Source: Polaromonas eurypsychrophila (GTDB lineage: Bacteria; Pseudomonadota; Gammaproteobacteria; Burkholderiales; Burkholderiaceae_C). Taken from it: a DNA stretch of 64,000 nt. The notes beneath the pieces are model-generated. The model was given only the letters and a program-made list of their open reading frames with translations, had not been told where the DNA came from and ran no database searches. The position numbers and the translations under genes are program-made. Location of the stretch: positions 186,001 through 250,000 of the forward strand of contig NZ_BMIG01000005.1 of the NCBI RefSeq assembly GCF_014641715.1, written 5' to 3'. This document shows, in pieces, positions 54,231 to 64,000 of the stretch. The first letter of the stretch is position 1; the number at the start of each line of letters is the position of its first letter.

Positions 54231-54368
54231 TGTCCTGCATTCCCTATACGCCCGAAACGGGTCAATGGATTCAGGCCGGCAGCGCCCGGGGAGGCCAGGC
54301 TGACCTAAAATCGATGGTTTTGCACGCCGGGCCCTCTTGCTGGCTCACCCGTCCTTTTCCAGAACACC

Positions 54369-54686
54369 ATGACTACCGAAAAAATCGACAACATCAGCGT
54401 CACCACCCAAGCCAACGTGTATTTCGATGGAAAATGTGTGAGCCACGGCATCACTTTTGCCGACGGCACAAAAAAATCTGTCGGCGTGGTGCTGCCTTCC
54501 ACCCTGACCTTCAATACCGGTGCACCCGAGATCATGGAATGTGTAGCCGGCGCCTGTGAATACAAACTAGCCGGCAGCGACGCCTGGGTGAGGTCTTCGC
54601 CTGGTGAAAAATTCAGCGTGCCGGGCAACTCAAGTTTCGATATACGGGTCGGTGAGGCTTACCACTACATCTGCCACTTCGGCTGA
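54369..54686 (+). CDS. ppnP: Pyrimidine/purine nucleoside phosphorylase
   Basis: A 105-residue small cupin-like protein (formerly DUF1255/UPF0345). Pattern NVYFDGKCVSHGITFADGTK, then VLPSTLTFNTGAPEIMECVA and GEKFSVPGNSSFDIRV matches PpnP, which phosphorolyses several nucleosides. It is divergent from the ECF sigma gene and about 170 bp before argG. Confidence 0.93.
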   Translation: MTTEKIDNISVTTQANVYFDGKCVSHGITFADGTKKSVGVVLPSTLTFNTGAPEIMECVAGACEYKLAGSDAWVRSSPGEKFSVPGNSSFDIRVGEAYHYICHFG

Positions 54687-56183
<1,497 letters not shown>

Positions 56184-56200
56184 GCATCGGTTGAAGCCCC

Positions 56201-56235
56201 AAAGACAAAGCCCGCTTTTGCGGGCTTTGTCTTTT
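56201..56235 (+). terminator. Rho-independent terminator of argG
   Basis: AAAGACAAAGCCCGC-TTTT-GCGGGCTTTGTCTTTTT: a 15-bp perfect stem with T-tract, 18 bp after the argG stop. It also faces the convergent accessory genes to the right. Confidence 0.93.
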
Positions 56236-56335
56236 TATCGAATCACTGTCTCTCAATACTCCAACAGTAAACAAGCCATTTGCGTGCAAAGACATGGGCC
56301 CAATAAGCGGCCAGCAACATCGACGCGAAGGTCTG

Positions 56336-57445
56336 TCAATCTGCCAGCTCGATGTCGACAAACTTTAGTTTCTTCCCGTTCAACCGAATCACCTTAACTA
56401 GAACAGAGCGATTCACCATGGGACCAATAACATCATCGACAGCATCTTGGAGCCCCTCAATATGAAGTGAAACGCCGTCTACAACGATGTCTAACCAATC
56501 TTTGTCCAAATGCACTGCGCGCAAAGTACCTCGCAATTCTTCCGGACTCTTATCTACTTCAGGCGACTGAGGTCTTTCTTGTCGTAGTTGGGCATTGATA
56601 CTTGAGCGCGTTCCAGTATCAAGACAGACTGGTTTTACTTCACCCGAGCCACGCAATTCAATCCGTTCAAAAGTTTTACCGGTGGGGGCTAGATTGCGAG
56701 CAAGCTTTAGAAATGTGGCTCGATACGCTTTATCTGACACAAGGCTTTCTAATGCAGCACCATCCTCAAATGTGGAGGCACTAACGATTTCAAGAAAGTG
56801 CTGCGCAATGCGCCGCGGCTCGACATTTTCTTTAAAGAAGTCATCTTGTTTGGGCTTCTGTATTGCTACAGAAAACTGATAACTCCCTGGCGCTGACTGA
56901 AACAACCAAGGGCGACACGATTCTTGCAATTCTCTCGATGGTGGACCGGCCCTTCGATGGTCTACACCCTGAAGATACTCAATCGTCCTATAGAACATCG
57001 ATTGAATCGTTTGGACTTTGTCAACGATTAAGTCGAGCGGAGCCCCACCCGTTACCACCTCTCCACCCTTGACCGAAACCATGACCTGTCCAGGGACAAA
57101 TGCGACGTTCGCTTTTCTCTTGGAACTTTCTGTCCATATTGCTTGAACCAAGTTTCTGAGTTCCTCGCGCGAAAATTCAGGTAACAACGAATCGGCAAGC
57201 ATTGAGTGAGCGAGCTGCTCGGCTACAGCGTACTCTCCCGCCTTGTACCAAAGCGATACAGCACTAACCGCAGTGATCCCCCTTGTTCTCAGCTTTGACG
57301 CATCAAGCTGGTCCAGCGCTTTGCGCTCAGCAACAGCAGCTCCCTTATATAGCTCGTTTGCGCGATCAAAGTTGCCAGCCCTTAGCTCCAACTGTGCGTC
57401 AATCGCAAGTCTTTCACTTTCTGTGTGAAACAGAGCCCAGCTCAT
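56336..57445 (-). CDS. Hypothetical protein, second gene of an AT-rich two-gene unit
   Basis: A 369-residue protein of unknown family. The N-terminal ~110 residues (LFHTESERLAIDAQLELRAG, NFDRANELYKGAAVAERKAL, SLWYKAGEYAVAEQLAHSML) look like TPR-type helical repeats. The C-terminal part is a mixed alpha/beta region ending RSVLVKVIRLNGKKLKFVDI. No signal peptide or membrane segment. Its ATG overlaps the stop of the upstream gene (ATGA), so the two are coupled. Base composition is visibly more AT-rich than argG or murB, which suggests horizontal acquisition. Confidence 0.75.
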   Translation of the reverse strand: MSWALFHTESERLAIDAQLELRAGNFDRANELYKGAAVAERKALDQLDASKLRTRGITAVSAVSLWYKAGEYAVAEQLAHSMLADSLLPEFSREELRNLVQAIWTESSKRKANVAFVPGQVMVSVKGGEVVTGGAPLDLIVDKVQTIQSMFYRTIEYLQGVDHRRAGPPSRELQESCRPWLFQSAPGSYQFSVAIQKPKQDDFFKENVEPRRIAQHFLEIVSASTFEDGAALESLVSDKAYRATFLKLARNLAPTGKTFERIELRGSGEVKPVCLDTGTRSSINAQLRQERPQSPEVDKSPEELRGTLRAVHLDKDWLDIVVDGVSLHIEGLQDAVDDVIGPMVNRSVLVKVIRLNGKKLKFVDIELAD

Positions 57446-57999
57446 TTGCCTTCACTCACTTTCTGAATCGCTATCACCAATTCCTTAAAGCCGACAACTG
57501 ACGCAATTGCTGGCAAGTTGCTCGCCCCACGTCGCGTTTGTTCTATCTTTTGCTTTAGTCGAGCGTCCACGACTGTACGCCCTCCAGAATCGACGCCAGA
57601 CACTTCCAAGCGAAAGCAGGTTTCTAAGTCTTCCAACTCCGTATTTGCAGGCGCAACATACCAGTCCGCCCCAGTCAAAGTTTCCGCACGCCGAACTGCA
57701 ACCAACCCCTCGCGAACTTCAACCGCAGCCAAACAAACGCCATAAGCGCCTGCTTCAGTTGTATCAATCTCGTTTGCCCAAGCGTTTCGCGTCCTTTCGT
57801 CAGGCTTAGTGAATTCGACATTGCAATTCGCCAGACCTGTGCTGCATGCAACCGACATTTCAATGGGCGAGGAATGGTGCCTATCAAGGCATACCGATGC
57901 AGCTTCCGAAAAAGTCCCGGCAAGCGAAGCGGTCAATCCAGGATGCCGCTCATGTAACTTTTCAAGACGCAACCCATTTTTAGAAATCTCAGACGCCAT
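57442..57999 (-). CDS. Hypothetical protein, first gene of an AT-rich two-gene unit
   Basis: A 185-residue protein, unrecognised. It has a central beta-rich region (GAYGVCLAAVEVREGLVAVR, RAETLTGADWYVAPANTELE) and a C-terminal helical end (ARLKQKIEQTRRGASNLPAI, then VVGFKELVIAIQKVSEG). No signal peptide. A strong Shine-Dalgarno (AAGGAGG, 9-bp spacing) precedes the ATG. It shares lower GC content and coupling with the gene at 56336. Together with the NERD, RhuM and Fic genes beside it, a role in defence or conflict is conceivable but unproven. Confidence 0.75.
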   Translation of the reverse strand: MASEISKNGLRLEKLHERHPGLTASLAGTFSEAASVCLDRHHSSPIEMSVACSTGLANCNVEFTKPDERTRNAWANEIDTTEAGAYGVCLAAVEVREGLVAVRRAETLTGADWYVAPANTELEDLETCFRLEVSGVDSGGRTVVDARLKQKIEQTRRGASNLPAIASVVGFKELVIAIQKVSEGK

Positions 58000-58105
58000 A
58001 AAGCCGCTCCTCCTTCATTTGTCTCGCGCATTGGATCAGTAGCCGATCTCTCCAATTTCTTCACTGCCTCTGTGGGAAGTTTGCTGAACCGTGCAGCAGT
58101 ATCAG

Positions 58106-59059
58106 TCAAGTGAAACTATTCTGATGCTCCCGGCAATACTGCAACCCGCCAAAACGCTTGGCGTTGTTCCAGCAGAACTTGCCTTCGGGGTAGCTGATCT
58201 TCTCACGGCAATGGGCGCAGATCAGCTTTTTGGCCAATGAGGCGTCGGCCTGTGCGGGTGCTGGGGTGGCGGGTGCTGCAGCAAATACTGGCGCTGGAGG
58301 CCTAGGCTCCATCACAGCCTTGGCCGGTTGAGGTTTGGGCTGCATGAAGTCTGGCAGGTCCAGCAGGTCTTGCGGGCGGTGCTGGCGCTTGAGCTTTTCG
58401 CCCCATGCCTTGATGGTGTCGGGGCTGCGTATGTTGAAGATGGCCTTGAACACGCCGCCCGTGCTGAAGCCGTCCACCAGCTTTTCATGCCAGGCGCGGA
58501 ACTGGTCTGCCTTGATCAGAAAGCTGGTGTCCAACGCCTTGGCGTCTGGCCGCTGAATGATGGCTTGCGGGTGCATCAGCACCACGTTATGGAACTCGGG
58601 CAGCTTGTCGGTGCGAGTGCCGATTTCCAGCCGTTCCAGAAGTTTGCCCAGGATGCGCGCGTGGCGGCGGCTTTGCTCATAGGGGGAGGGAATGCCGTAG
58701 CGCTCCTTGCCATAGCGCACGGTGAACTCGCCATGGGCGTTGACTTCAAGGTCGCCCGAATAATTTTTGGTTTCGATCAGCACCATGTAGCCGGTGCGGT
58801 TGATGACCAAATGATCAATTTGGGCCACCTCACCATCGACCTGGAACCGCAGGTCGTGCAGCAGGACATTGTTTTGCCCATCCTTGTAGTGGCCGTCGAG
58901 GTGGAAGGCGGCTTCTCGTTCGCCCTTGATGCCGGCGGTCAGGTTGCGCAGTTCAACGCGCAGCCACTCTTTCTGCCGGGTGTCCAGCAGGGGGGACTTT
59001 TGCAGGTCTTGCAGCAAAGCCAGGCGCCTGGACTTGTCGTCGGCTGATTTGATGAGCAT
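58106..59059 (-). CDS. NERD-domain protein with C-terminal zinc ribbon
   Basis: A 317-residue protein. A NERD (nuclease-related) domain occupies about residues 45-160: GIKGEREAAFHLDGHYKDGQ, AQIDHLVINRTGYMVLIETK and the QSRRHARILGKLLER block, with the D...E-x-K nuclease-like residues present. A Pro/Ala-rich linker follows, then a C-terminal CAHCREKISYPEGKFCWNN ending with a further Cys/His, a short zinc ribbon. NERD proteins are thought to process DNA. Start supported by a GGGGAGG ribosome binding site. Confidence 0.85.
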   Translation of the reverse strand: MLIKSADDKSRRLALLQDLQKSPLLDTRQKEWLRVELRNLTAGIKGEREAAFHLDGHYKDGQNNVLLHDLRFQVDGEVAQIDHLVINRTGYMVLIETKNYSGDLEVNAHGEFTVRYGKERYGIPSPYEQSRRHARILGKLLERLEIGTRTDKLPEFHNVVLMHPQAIIQRPDAKALDTSFLIKADQFRAWHEKLVDGFSTGGVFKAIFNIRSPDTIKAWGEKLKRQHRPQDLLDLPDFMQPKPQPAKAVMEPRPPAPVFAAAPATPAPAQADASLAKKLICAHCREKISYPEGKFCWNNAKRFGGLQYCREHQNSFT

Positions 59060-59154
59060 GCTCCCCTCCCCCTTCGGAATTCTTATGGCTGGACTTTACC
59101 CGAGGGGCATGGCCACAACGCCCGTGGGCGCATGGACACATCAATCTCTGCAGT

Positions 59155-60232
59155 TCAATCGCCCGACGCGCGGGGGAGCTGCTTAACCATGCGGTCAAAG
59201 TCGCTCTCAAACAAGCGGTCTTGCACGATGCGGTATTTCTCAAACTCGCTTTCCGCATGGGCCTTGGCGATTTCTGCTGATACCTTACCGGCATCCTGCA
59301 GGATTTCTCGATCCCACAGTTGCAGGAAGCGGGCCAGGCGCTCCTCCCAATCTTGCATTGGTCATGGGGATACGGCGCATGGCTTACAGTTCAGCCATAT
59401 CCAGGTAGGCCGACACGATGCGCTGCATCTGCGCCATCTCGAACTCCGATAGGTAATTCTTGGCGACGGAAACGTCATATTTGTGGACCTTGCCGTGGGG
59501 CGCGCCTTCCCAGTGGGTCAGGCCCATGTTTTCCTTCTGGTGGTTCGCCCGGTCCACGATCACCTCTGCCGCCGTCTGCCCGTGGATAGCGTAATGCAGT
59601 TTGTTTTGCACAGCGGCAAAGAAGCGTTTGGTGGCCGTGGCAGTGGCAGTGGTGTCGTAATCCAGTGCCGTGGAGTAGATGTCCGTGATCTTCTGGTAGA
59701 ACTTGCGCTCAGTGAGCCGGATTTCCCGGATCTTTTCCAACTGCCGCTCAAAGAATTCTTCAGTCAGCACGCTGCCGGCACTCTTCAGGCGATCCACATC
59801 CATGACCCAGCCTTGGATCGTGTAGTCCTTCACGATCTGGTTGGCCCATTTGCGGAATTGCACTGCGCGCTCGTTCTCAATCTTGAAACCGACGGCAATG
59901 ATGGCCTGCAGGCTGTAATGATCCACCTTGCGCTGGACCTCGCGGTCACCCTCGGTTTGAACCATTAAGTACTGCTTAACAGTTGCCTCGCGCTCTAACT
60001 CGTTATCCGCATAGATGCGCTTCAAATGTTGGCTGATGGCTGGTACCGATACATCGTAGACCGTGGCCATCATCTTTTGCGTGAGCCAGAGGTTTTCATT
60101 CTCGTAACGCATTTCGACACTATTGCTGCCGTTACCGGTGGCCGCAACAAAGGTCAGGTACTCCGCAGCCGAAGAGCGGACGATCGAAACATCGGTCTTG
60201 GTCGTCGGTGCCTGGGACTTGCGTTTGGTCAT
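59155..60232 (-). pseudogene. RhuM-family gene broken by a nonsense codon and a one-base insertion
   Basis: The first 282 residues (59384-60232) are a virulence-type RhuM protein: MRYENENLWLTQKMMATVYD, then HYSLQAIIAVGFKIENERAV, QFRKWANQIVKDYTIQGWVM, and FFAAVQNKLHYAIHGQTAAE. The frame stops at TAA (59384) after AYLDMAEL, where CAA is expected. Two bases beyond the next ATG an extra A shifts the frame, and the remaining conserved C-terminus is read at 59155-59358 (MQDWEERLARFLQLWDREIL, HAESEFEKYRIVQDRLFESD). The gene is thus recently inactivated or shortened. RhuM function is unclear; it is common near mobile and restriction loci. Confidence 0.85.
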
Positions 60233-60301
60233 ATGCGTGGCAAAGCAAAGTTTCCGGTCAGCGATGGCACGATTTCAGCCCTCATTCTGTTTGCTGTTAT
60301 T

Positions 60302-61459
60302 TTATACAGCACTCAGCAGCGCAATGTACGCAGCGTAACTGTAGCTGCGGTTTTTTTTCTGCCCGGTCAGCTCCGTGACGATACCCAAATCTTCCAGCAC
60401 TTTGACGGCTGCCGTGGCGGTGGGGAAGCTGGTGGCCAGCTTCTGGCGCACCTGGTCGATGGTGAAGCGCGGCATCATGGGCAGCATTTCAAACAAACGG
60501 TAGCTGCTGGGCCCTGCCTTGGGCGCCGCCAACAAGCTGCGGCGGTCTGTTGCCAACAGCGTGGCAATGGCCACGATGTTGCGTTCGGCATCGTGGGCTG
60601 CCGTGGCTACGCCTTCAAGGAAAAACGCCACCCAGCCCTCCCAGTCGCCTTCGGTACGCACGTTGGAAAGGCGGCGGTAATACTCGAACTGGTGTTGCTT
60701 CAGGTAGCCGCTAAGGTACATCAAAGGCTCAGGCAGCAAGCCCCAATGCTCCAGCAGCGCGGCAATCAACAGGCGCCCAATACGGCCATTGCCATCCAGA
60801 AATGGGTGAATCGTCTCAAACTGCAGATGGACCAGTGCCGTTTTCACCAGCGGCGGCAAGGGCTGCGAGCCATTGTCTGTGTTGTGTATGAAACGCTCCA
60901 GATCTGCCAGCAAGGCAGGCACCCGCTCAGGCGGTGGCGGCACAAACACCGCATTACCCGGCCGCGTCCCACCAATCCAGTTTTGCGAGCGGCGCAACTC
61001 GCCAGGCTGCTTGCCGTTGCCCCGCGCGCCATCCAGCAACAGCCGGTGGGCGTCACACAGCAAACGCACGCTCAAGGGCAGGCCAGCCGGGTCACGCAGT
61101 TGCGACTGCACCAGCCGGAAGGCACGCAGGTAGTTGGTGACTTCTTCCACATCGTCGGTGTTGTTCACCGCAAAGCCGGCTTCTTCGTCAAACAAATCTG
61201 CCAGCGTGGCCTGGGTGCCTTCAATCTGCGAGGTGAGCAGCGCCTCTTTGCGAATGGCGCTGTAGAGCAGCCAGTCCACCGACGGCACCAGCCCGGCAAC
61301 GCCCGACAACCGCGCCAGCGCCAGCTCGGCCGCACGGTTGGCCTCCACAAAGGACTCGGGCGCTAGCGCTGGCTTGGCGGGCGGCAGTGCGTGCGGCACA
61401 AACGCCTGCACGGACTCGCCCAAGGTGGTGGAGGCGGCGTAGGTACCGGTGCTGCGCAT
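60302..61459 (-). CDS. Fic-family protein (probable AMPylator)
   Basis: A 385-residue class II-type Fic protein. The catalytic motif is HPFLDGNGRIGRLLIAALLE (His near residue 218), the flap is upstream, and an N-terminal inhibitory helix motif TSQIEGTQA (near 79) carries the Glu that blocks ATP. A C-terminal winged-helix region (about 315-385; FTIDQVRQKLATSFPTATAA) follows, as in Fic/DOC proteins with HTH. It would transfer AMP to a target protein and be kept off by its own helix. Neighbour of the broken RhuM gene in the accessory islet. Confidence 0.9.
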   Translation of the reverse strand: MRSTGTYAASTTLGESVQAFVPHALPPAKPALAPESFVEANRAAELALARLSGVAGLVPSVDWLLYSAIRKEALLTSQIEGTQATLADLFDEEAGFAVNNTDDVEEVTNYLRAFRLVQSQLRDPAGLPLSVRLLCDAHRLLLDGARGNGKQPGELRRSQNWIGGTRPGNAVFVPPPPERVPALLADLERFIHNTDNGSQPLPPLVKTALVHLQFETIHPFLDGNGRIGRLLIAALLEHWGLLPEPLMYLSGYLKQHQFEYYRRLSNVRTEGDWEGWVAFFLEGVATAAHDAERNIVAIATLLATDRRSLLAAPKAGPSSYRLFEMLPMMPRFTIDQVRQKLATSFPTATAAVKVLEDLGIVTELTGQKKNRSYSYAAYIALLSAV

Positions 61460-61614
61460 GATTTGAAAGAGTTCTTTAATTTGATGAGATCAAATTAAAC
61501 CAATCTTTAATACGAAGCGCAAGTATGAAAGCAGGCTTTACAGAGCGCAGATGCCCGGAAAAAAAAATAACTTCCCCACCTCACGCGCAAACACCGGCAC
61601 AGCCGCGTCATGCC

Positions 61615-62667
61615 TTAAACCACCACCGGCTCGGGCTCCAGCAAGATGCCAAACCGCTCGTAAACACTGGTCTGTATCGCCTTGGCCAGGGTCATGACTT
61701 CGCCGCCGGTCACCGGGTCGGCGCTGCCGCCCCGGTTGACCAGCACCAGCGCCTGGCGTTCGTAAACGCCGGCATTGCCAATGCTTTTACCCTTCCAGCC
61801 GCAGGCGTCGATCAGCCAGCCTGCGGCCAGCTTCACCGAGCCGTCATCGAGCTGGTAATGCACGATTTTTGGCTCGCGCTGGATGATGTCGGCGCACTGC
61901 TCGGGCGACACCGTGGGGTTCTTGAAAAAGCTGCCGGCATTGCCAATCACCGCCGGATCGGGCAGCTTGGTGCGGCGTATCTCGCAGACCCAGTCATAAA
62001 TCTGCAAGGCGTCGGGTTGGACGCCAGGCGTCTGGGCCATTTTTTTCTCGAGATCGGCGTAACCGAGCACCGGCTTCCAGGCCTTGGGCAGTGCAAAACG
62101 CACCCGCGTGATCAACGCCTTGCCGGCCAGACCCAGGCCGTTGGGGCCCGTGCTGCTGTGTTTGAACACCGAGTCGCGGTAGCCGAAAGCGCATTGCGCG
62201 GCGCCCAGCGTGAAGGCTTTGCCTGTCGTCAGGTCCACCGCATCGAGCGAGTCGAAGCGGTCCTGCAGTTCCACGCCGTAAGCGCCTATGTTTTGCACCG
62301 GCGAGCCACCGACGGTGCCCGGAATCAACGCCAGGTTTTCCAGCCCCGGATAGCCCTGGTGCACGGTCCAGTCCACGATGTCGTGCCAGCTTTCGCCGGC
62401 GCCGGCCTCGACGATCCAGGCTTTGGCGGTCTCGCCAAGCAGCTTTTTGCCCTTGATCTCGACCTTGAGCACCAGCGGCTTGACGTCGCCGGTGATCACG
62501 ATGTTGCTGCCGCCGCCCAGCACAAACTTGGGCGCATCCCGCAGCGCCGGGTCGGCCAGCACGGCGGCCACATCCTGCTCGCTGCTGATACGCACCAGGC
62601 TCAAGGCCTTGGCCATGATGCCAAAGGTGTTGGAAAACTGGAGGGGGACGTTTTTCTCGACTAACAT
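61615..62667 (-). CDS. murB: UDP-N-acetylenolpyruvoylglucosamine reductase
   Basis: A 350-residue FAD enzyme that reduces the enolpyruvyl group to form UDP-MurNAc. FAD-binding segment GGGSNIVITGDV near residue 51, GTVGGSPVQNIGAYGVELQD near 118, and the proton-donor Ser in IGNAGSFFKNPTVSPEQ near 245. It carries the longer loop of type I MurB. It is divergent from the YajQ-family gene. Confidence 0.95.
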   Translation of the reverse strand: MLVEKNVPLQFSNTFGIMAKALSLVRISSEQDVAAVLADPALRDAPKFVLGGGSNIVITGDVKPLVLKVEIKGKKLLGETAKAWIVEAGAGESWHDIVDWTVHQGYPGLENLALIPGTVGGSPVQNIGAYGVELQDRFDSLDAVDLTTGKAFTLGAAQCAFGYRDSVFKHSSTGPNGLGLAGKALITRVRFALPKAWKPVLGYADLEKKMAQTPGVQPDALQIYDWVCEIRRTKLPDPAVIGNAGSFFKNPTVSPEQCADIIQREPKIVHYQLDDGSVKLAAGWLIDACGWKGKSIGNAGVYERQALVLVNRGGSADPVTGGEVMTLAKAIQTSVYERFGILLEPEPVVV

Positions 62668-62720
62668 CGCAGGATTGTCTCACCCGGCCTGCTGCAAGCC
62701 GGTCAAACCGCTGAAAAACC

Positions 62721-63206
62721 ATGCCCTCTTTTGACACCGTCCTCGAAGCCGACCTGGTCAAGGTCAAGAACTCGGTTGAAAACACCGCCAAGGAAATCGG
62801 CACACGTTTTGACTTCAAGGGTACGGCGGCAGCCATCGAGCTCAAGGACAAGGAAATCACGCTGATCGGCGACAGCGATTTCCAGATTGACCAGATCACC
62901 GACATCCTGCGCAACAAGGCCACCAAGAGCGGCGTCGATGTGCGCTTTTTCGACGCCGGCAAGGTCGAAAAGATCGGCGGTGACAAGGTTAAGCAAATCA
63001 CCAAGGTGCGCAACGGCATCGAGACCGAACAGGCCAAGAAAATATCGCAGTTGATCAAGGGCAGCAAGGTCAAGGTGCAGGCCTCGATCCAGGGCGACGC
63101 GGTGCGGGTCACCGGCAAAAACCGCGACGACCTGCAGGAGGCCATGGCCATGATCAAGGCCGAGTTGCCCGACATGCCGCTGAGTTTCAACAACTTCAGA
63201 GACTAG
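62721..63206 (+). CDS. YajQ-family nucleotide-binding protein
   Basis: A 161-residue protein of the YajQ/UPF0234 family ([40 protein letters not shown], then [20 protein letters not shown]). A Xanthomonas homologue binds cyclic di-GMP, and E. coli YajQ binds nucleotides or RNA; the role here is uncertain. Copy D of the dispersed element begins directly behind its stop codon. Confidence 0.93.
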   Translation: MPSFDTVLEADLVKVKNSVENTAKEIGTRFDFKGTAAAIELKDKEITLIGDSDFQIDQITDILRNKATKSGVDVRFFDAGKVEKIGGDKVKQITKVRNGIETEQAKKISQLIKGSKVKVQASIQGDAVRVTGKNRDDLQEAMAMIKAELPDMPLSFNNFRD

Positions 63207-63208
63207 AC

Positions 63209-63955
63209 ATGAGCCCCCACGCTCGCCACTGCGTGAGCTTCGCTGCCCCCCTGGGGGGCTGGCCTTGCTTGGGGCGGCCCGGCGCGGCGGCCGTTCGTGT
63301 GCAACTCGGCCTGTTGCTGTTGGCGCTGGCCTGCTTGCTGCCTGGTCTGGCTTACGCCCAAAGCGTTGCGCTCGCCGGCATCCTGGGCAGCAAGGCGCTG
63401 CTGGTCGTCAATAGCGCGCCGCCCAAGTCGGTGGCGGCCGGCGACACGCACATGAATGTCAAGGTGATTTCCGCCTCTGGCGACCAGGCGGTGCTGGAAC
63501 TCAATGGCAAGCGCCTCACGCTGCGGGTCGGTGATGCGCCGGTCAGCGTGGGTGCGGGTGGGGGGACCGGCGGCGGAGCGGGCAAGGGCAACCGCATCGT
63601 ACTGAACGCGGGCAGCGGCGGGCATTTCATGACGGCCGGCCAGATCAACGGCCGCGCGGTGCAGTTCATGGTGGACACCGGCGCCACCAGCATCGCCATG
63701 AGCGCGGCGGACGCTGAACGCACCGGCATCCAGTACAAAGACGGGGACCCCGTACGCATGACCACTGCCAACGGCATCACCCAGGGTTACCGCGTGAAAC
63801 TCAACTCGGTACGGATCGGTGATGTCGAGGTCTTTGACGTTGATGCCGTGGTGTCACCCCAACCCATGCCGTTCATGCTGCTGGGCAACAGCTTTCTGAC
63901 ACGCTTTCAGATGCTGCGCGAGAACGAGCAGATGATTCTGGTCAGGCGTTATTAG
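63209..63955 (+). CDS. Retropepsin-like aspartic protease family protein (TIGR02281 type)
   Basis: A 248-residue protein. After a leader, a hydrophobic signal/anchor (LGLLLLALACLLPGLAYAQS) and a Gly-rich linker comes a retropepsin-like domain with the active-site motif QFMVDTGATSIAMSAADAER (Asp near residue 155) and a closing PFMLLGNSFLTRFQML. Such secreted single-domain aspartic proteases work as dimers. The first ~30 residues are coded by dispersed element copy D, so the ancestral start was probably further in (for example the GTG at 63299). Confidence 0.83.
   Translation: MSPHARHCVSFAAPLGGWPCLGRPGAAAVRVQLGLLLLALACLLPGLAYAQSVALAGILGSKALLVVNSAPPKSVAAGDTHMNVKVISASGDQAVLELNGKRLTLRVGDAPVSVGAGGGTGGGAGKGNRIVLNAGSGGHFMTAGQINGRAVQFMVDTGATSIAMSAADAERTGIQYKDGDPVRMTTANGITQGYRVKLNSVRIGDVEVFDVDAVVSPQPMPFMLLGNSFLTRFQMLRENEQMILVRRY
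63213..63290 (+). repeat. Dispersed ~85-bp element, copy D (5' end of the protease gene)
   Basis: CCCCCACGCTCGCCACTGCG, then CTTCGCTGCCCCCCTGGGGG, then CCTTGCTTGGGGCGGCCCGG. It is the best-preserved copy. It begins 7 bp after the YajQ-family stop codon and provides the first ~27 codons of the downstream gene as now read. Confidence 0.85.
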
Positions 63956-64000
63956 GGAAGCGCTGCACAAGCCCCCTGCGGCACGCGCTCATCCGGACAC

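Overview
The window is a high-GC chromosomal segment from a betaproteobacterium, most likely a Comamonadaceae member (Polaromonas/Rhodoferax/Variovorax-like). This rests on the gene order folC-SPOR-cvpA-purF-metZ and manB-waaC-waaA, on Bug-type (TctC) receptors paired with CoA-transferases, and on short dispersed repeats that I associate with this family. No rRNA or CRISPR array is visible. Assignments come from reading protein motifs; no database search was run.

Layout. 0.2-8.7 kb: a YdcF-like envelope protein, then a TetR-controlled RND efflux set (tetR, adaptor, RND pump) followed by a Pcm-like methyltransferase, a rhodanese and a TolC-type outer membrane protein. 8.9-13.7 kb: a catabolic operon (Bug receptor, CaiB CoA-transferase, cupin, acyl-CoA dehydrogenase) with a divergent LysR gene. 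13.8-15.3 kb: a divergent RidA/LysR pair, each carrying an apparent one-base deletion. 15.3-17.2 kb: a MerR-controlled operon (DUF2938, flavodoxin-like reductase, DUF2798) with a 19-bp-spacer promoter. 17.2-26.5 kb: AlkD-like protein, LPS core genes (waaA, waaC, phosphomannomutase), then DNA-alkylation repair (AlkA/Ada, Ogt), a DMT transporter and a DUF1345 protein. 26.5-28.1 kb: a degraded nitroreductase, an unknown ORF and a gene-poor stretch.

28.1-39.2 kb is the most unusual metabolic region. It holds an IclR regulator, a PuuE/imidase-like polysaccharide-deacetylase-fold hydrolase, an L-asparaginase-family amidohydrolase, a TetR regulator, an alpha/beta hydrolase, a flavin reductase, a luciferase-like flavin monooxygenase and a complete five-gene Liv-type ABC importer. 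The same perfect inverted repeat (GTGATC-N4-GATCAC) lies at the tetR/hydrolase intergene and again before the flavin reductase. I infer a TetR-controlled pathway that imports and opens a cyclic imide, ureide or other N-heterocycle. 39.2-43.9 kb: a transposase remnant, the C-terminal piece of a tyrosine integrase, two response regulators, a PAS-GAF-PAS-GAF histidine kinase, and the N-terminal piece of an integrase next to tRNA-Asp. This looks like an old island scar in which a two-component cassette replaced the middle of an integrase, leaving the kinase with an integrase-derived N-terminus.

43.9-51.2 kb: tRNA-Ala, tRNA-Glu and tRNA-Asp, then the housekeeping genes gltX, metZ, purF, cvpA, a SPOR protein and folC. 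51.4-56.2 kb: an ArsC/Spx-like protein, a glycine-zipper protein with QPVY repeats, an ECF sigma/anti-sigma pair, ppnP and argG. 56.3-61.5 kb: a small accessory islet with two coupled AT-richer genes of unknown function, a NERD-domain protein, a broken RhuM gene and a Fic protein. 61.6-64 kb: murB, a YajQ-family protein and a retropepsin-like protease.

Running through the window are two dispersed repeat families. One is an element of about 80-90 bp (four copies: two in frame inside genes, two directly behind stop codons). The other is a short palindromic element of about 26-30 bp (at least five copies).
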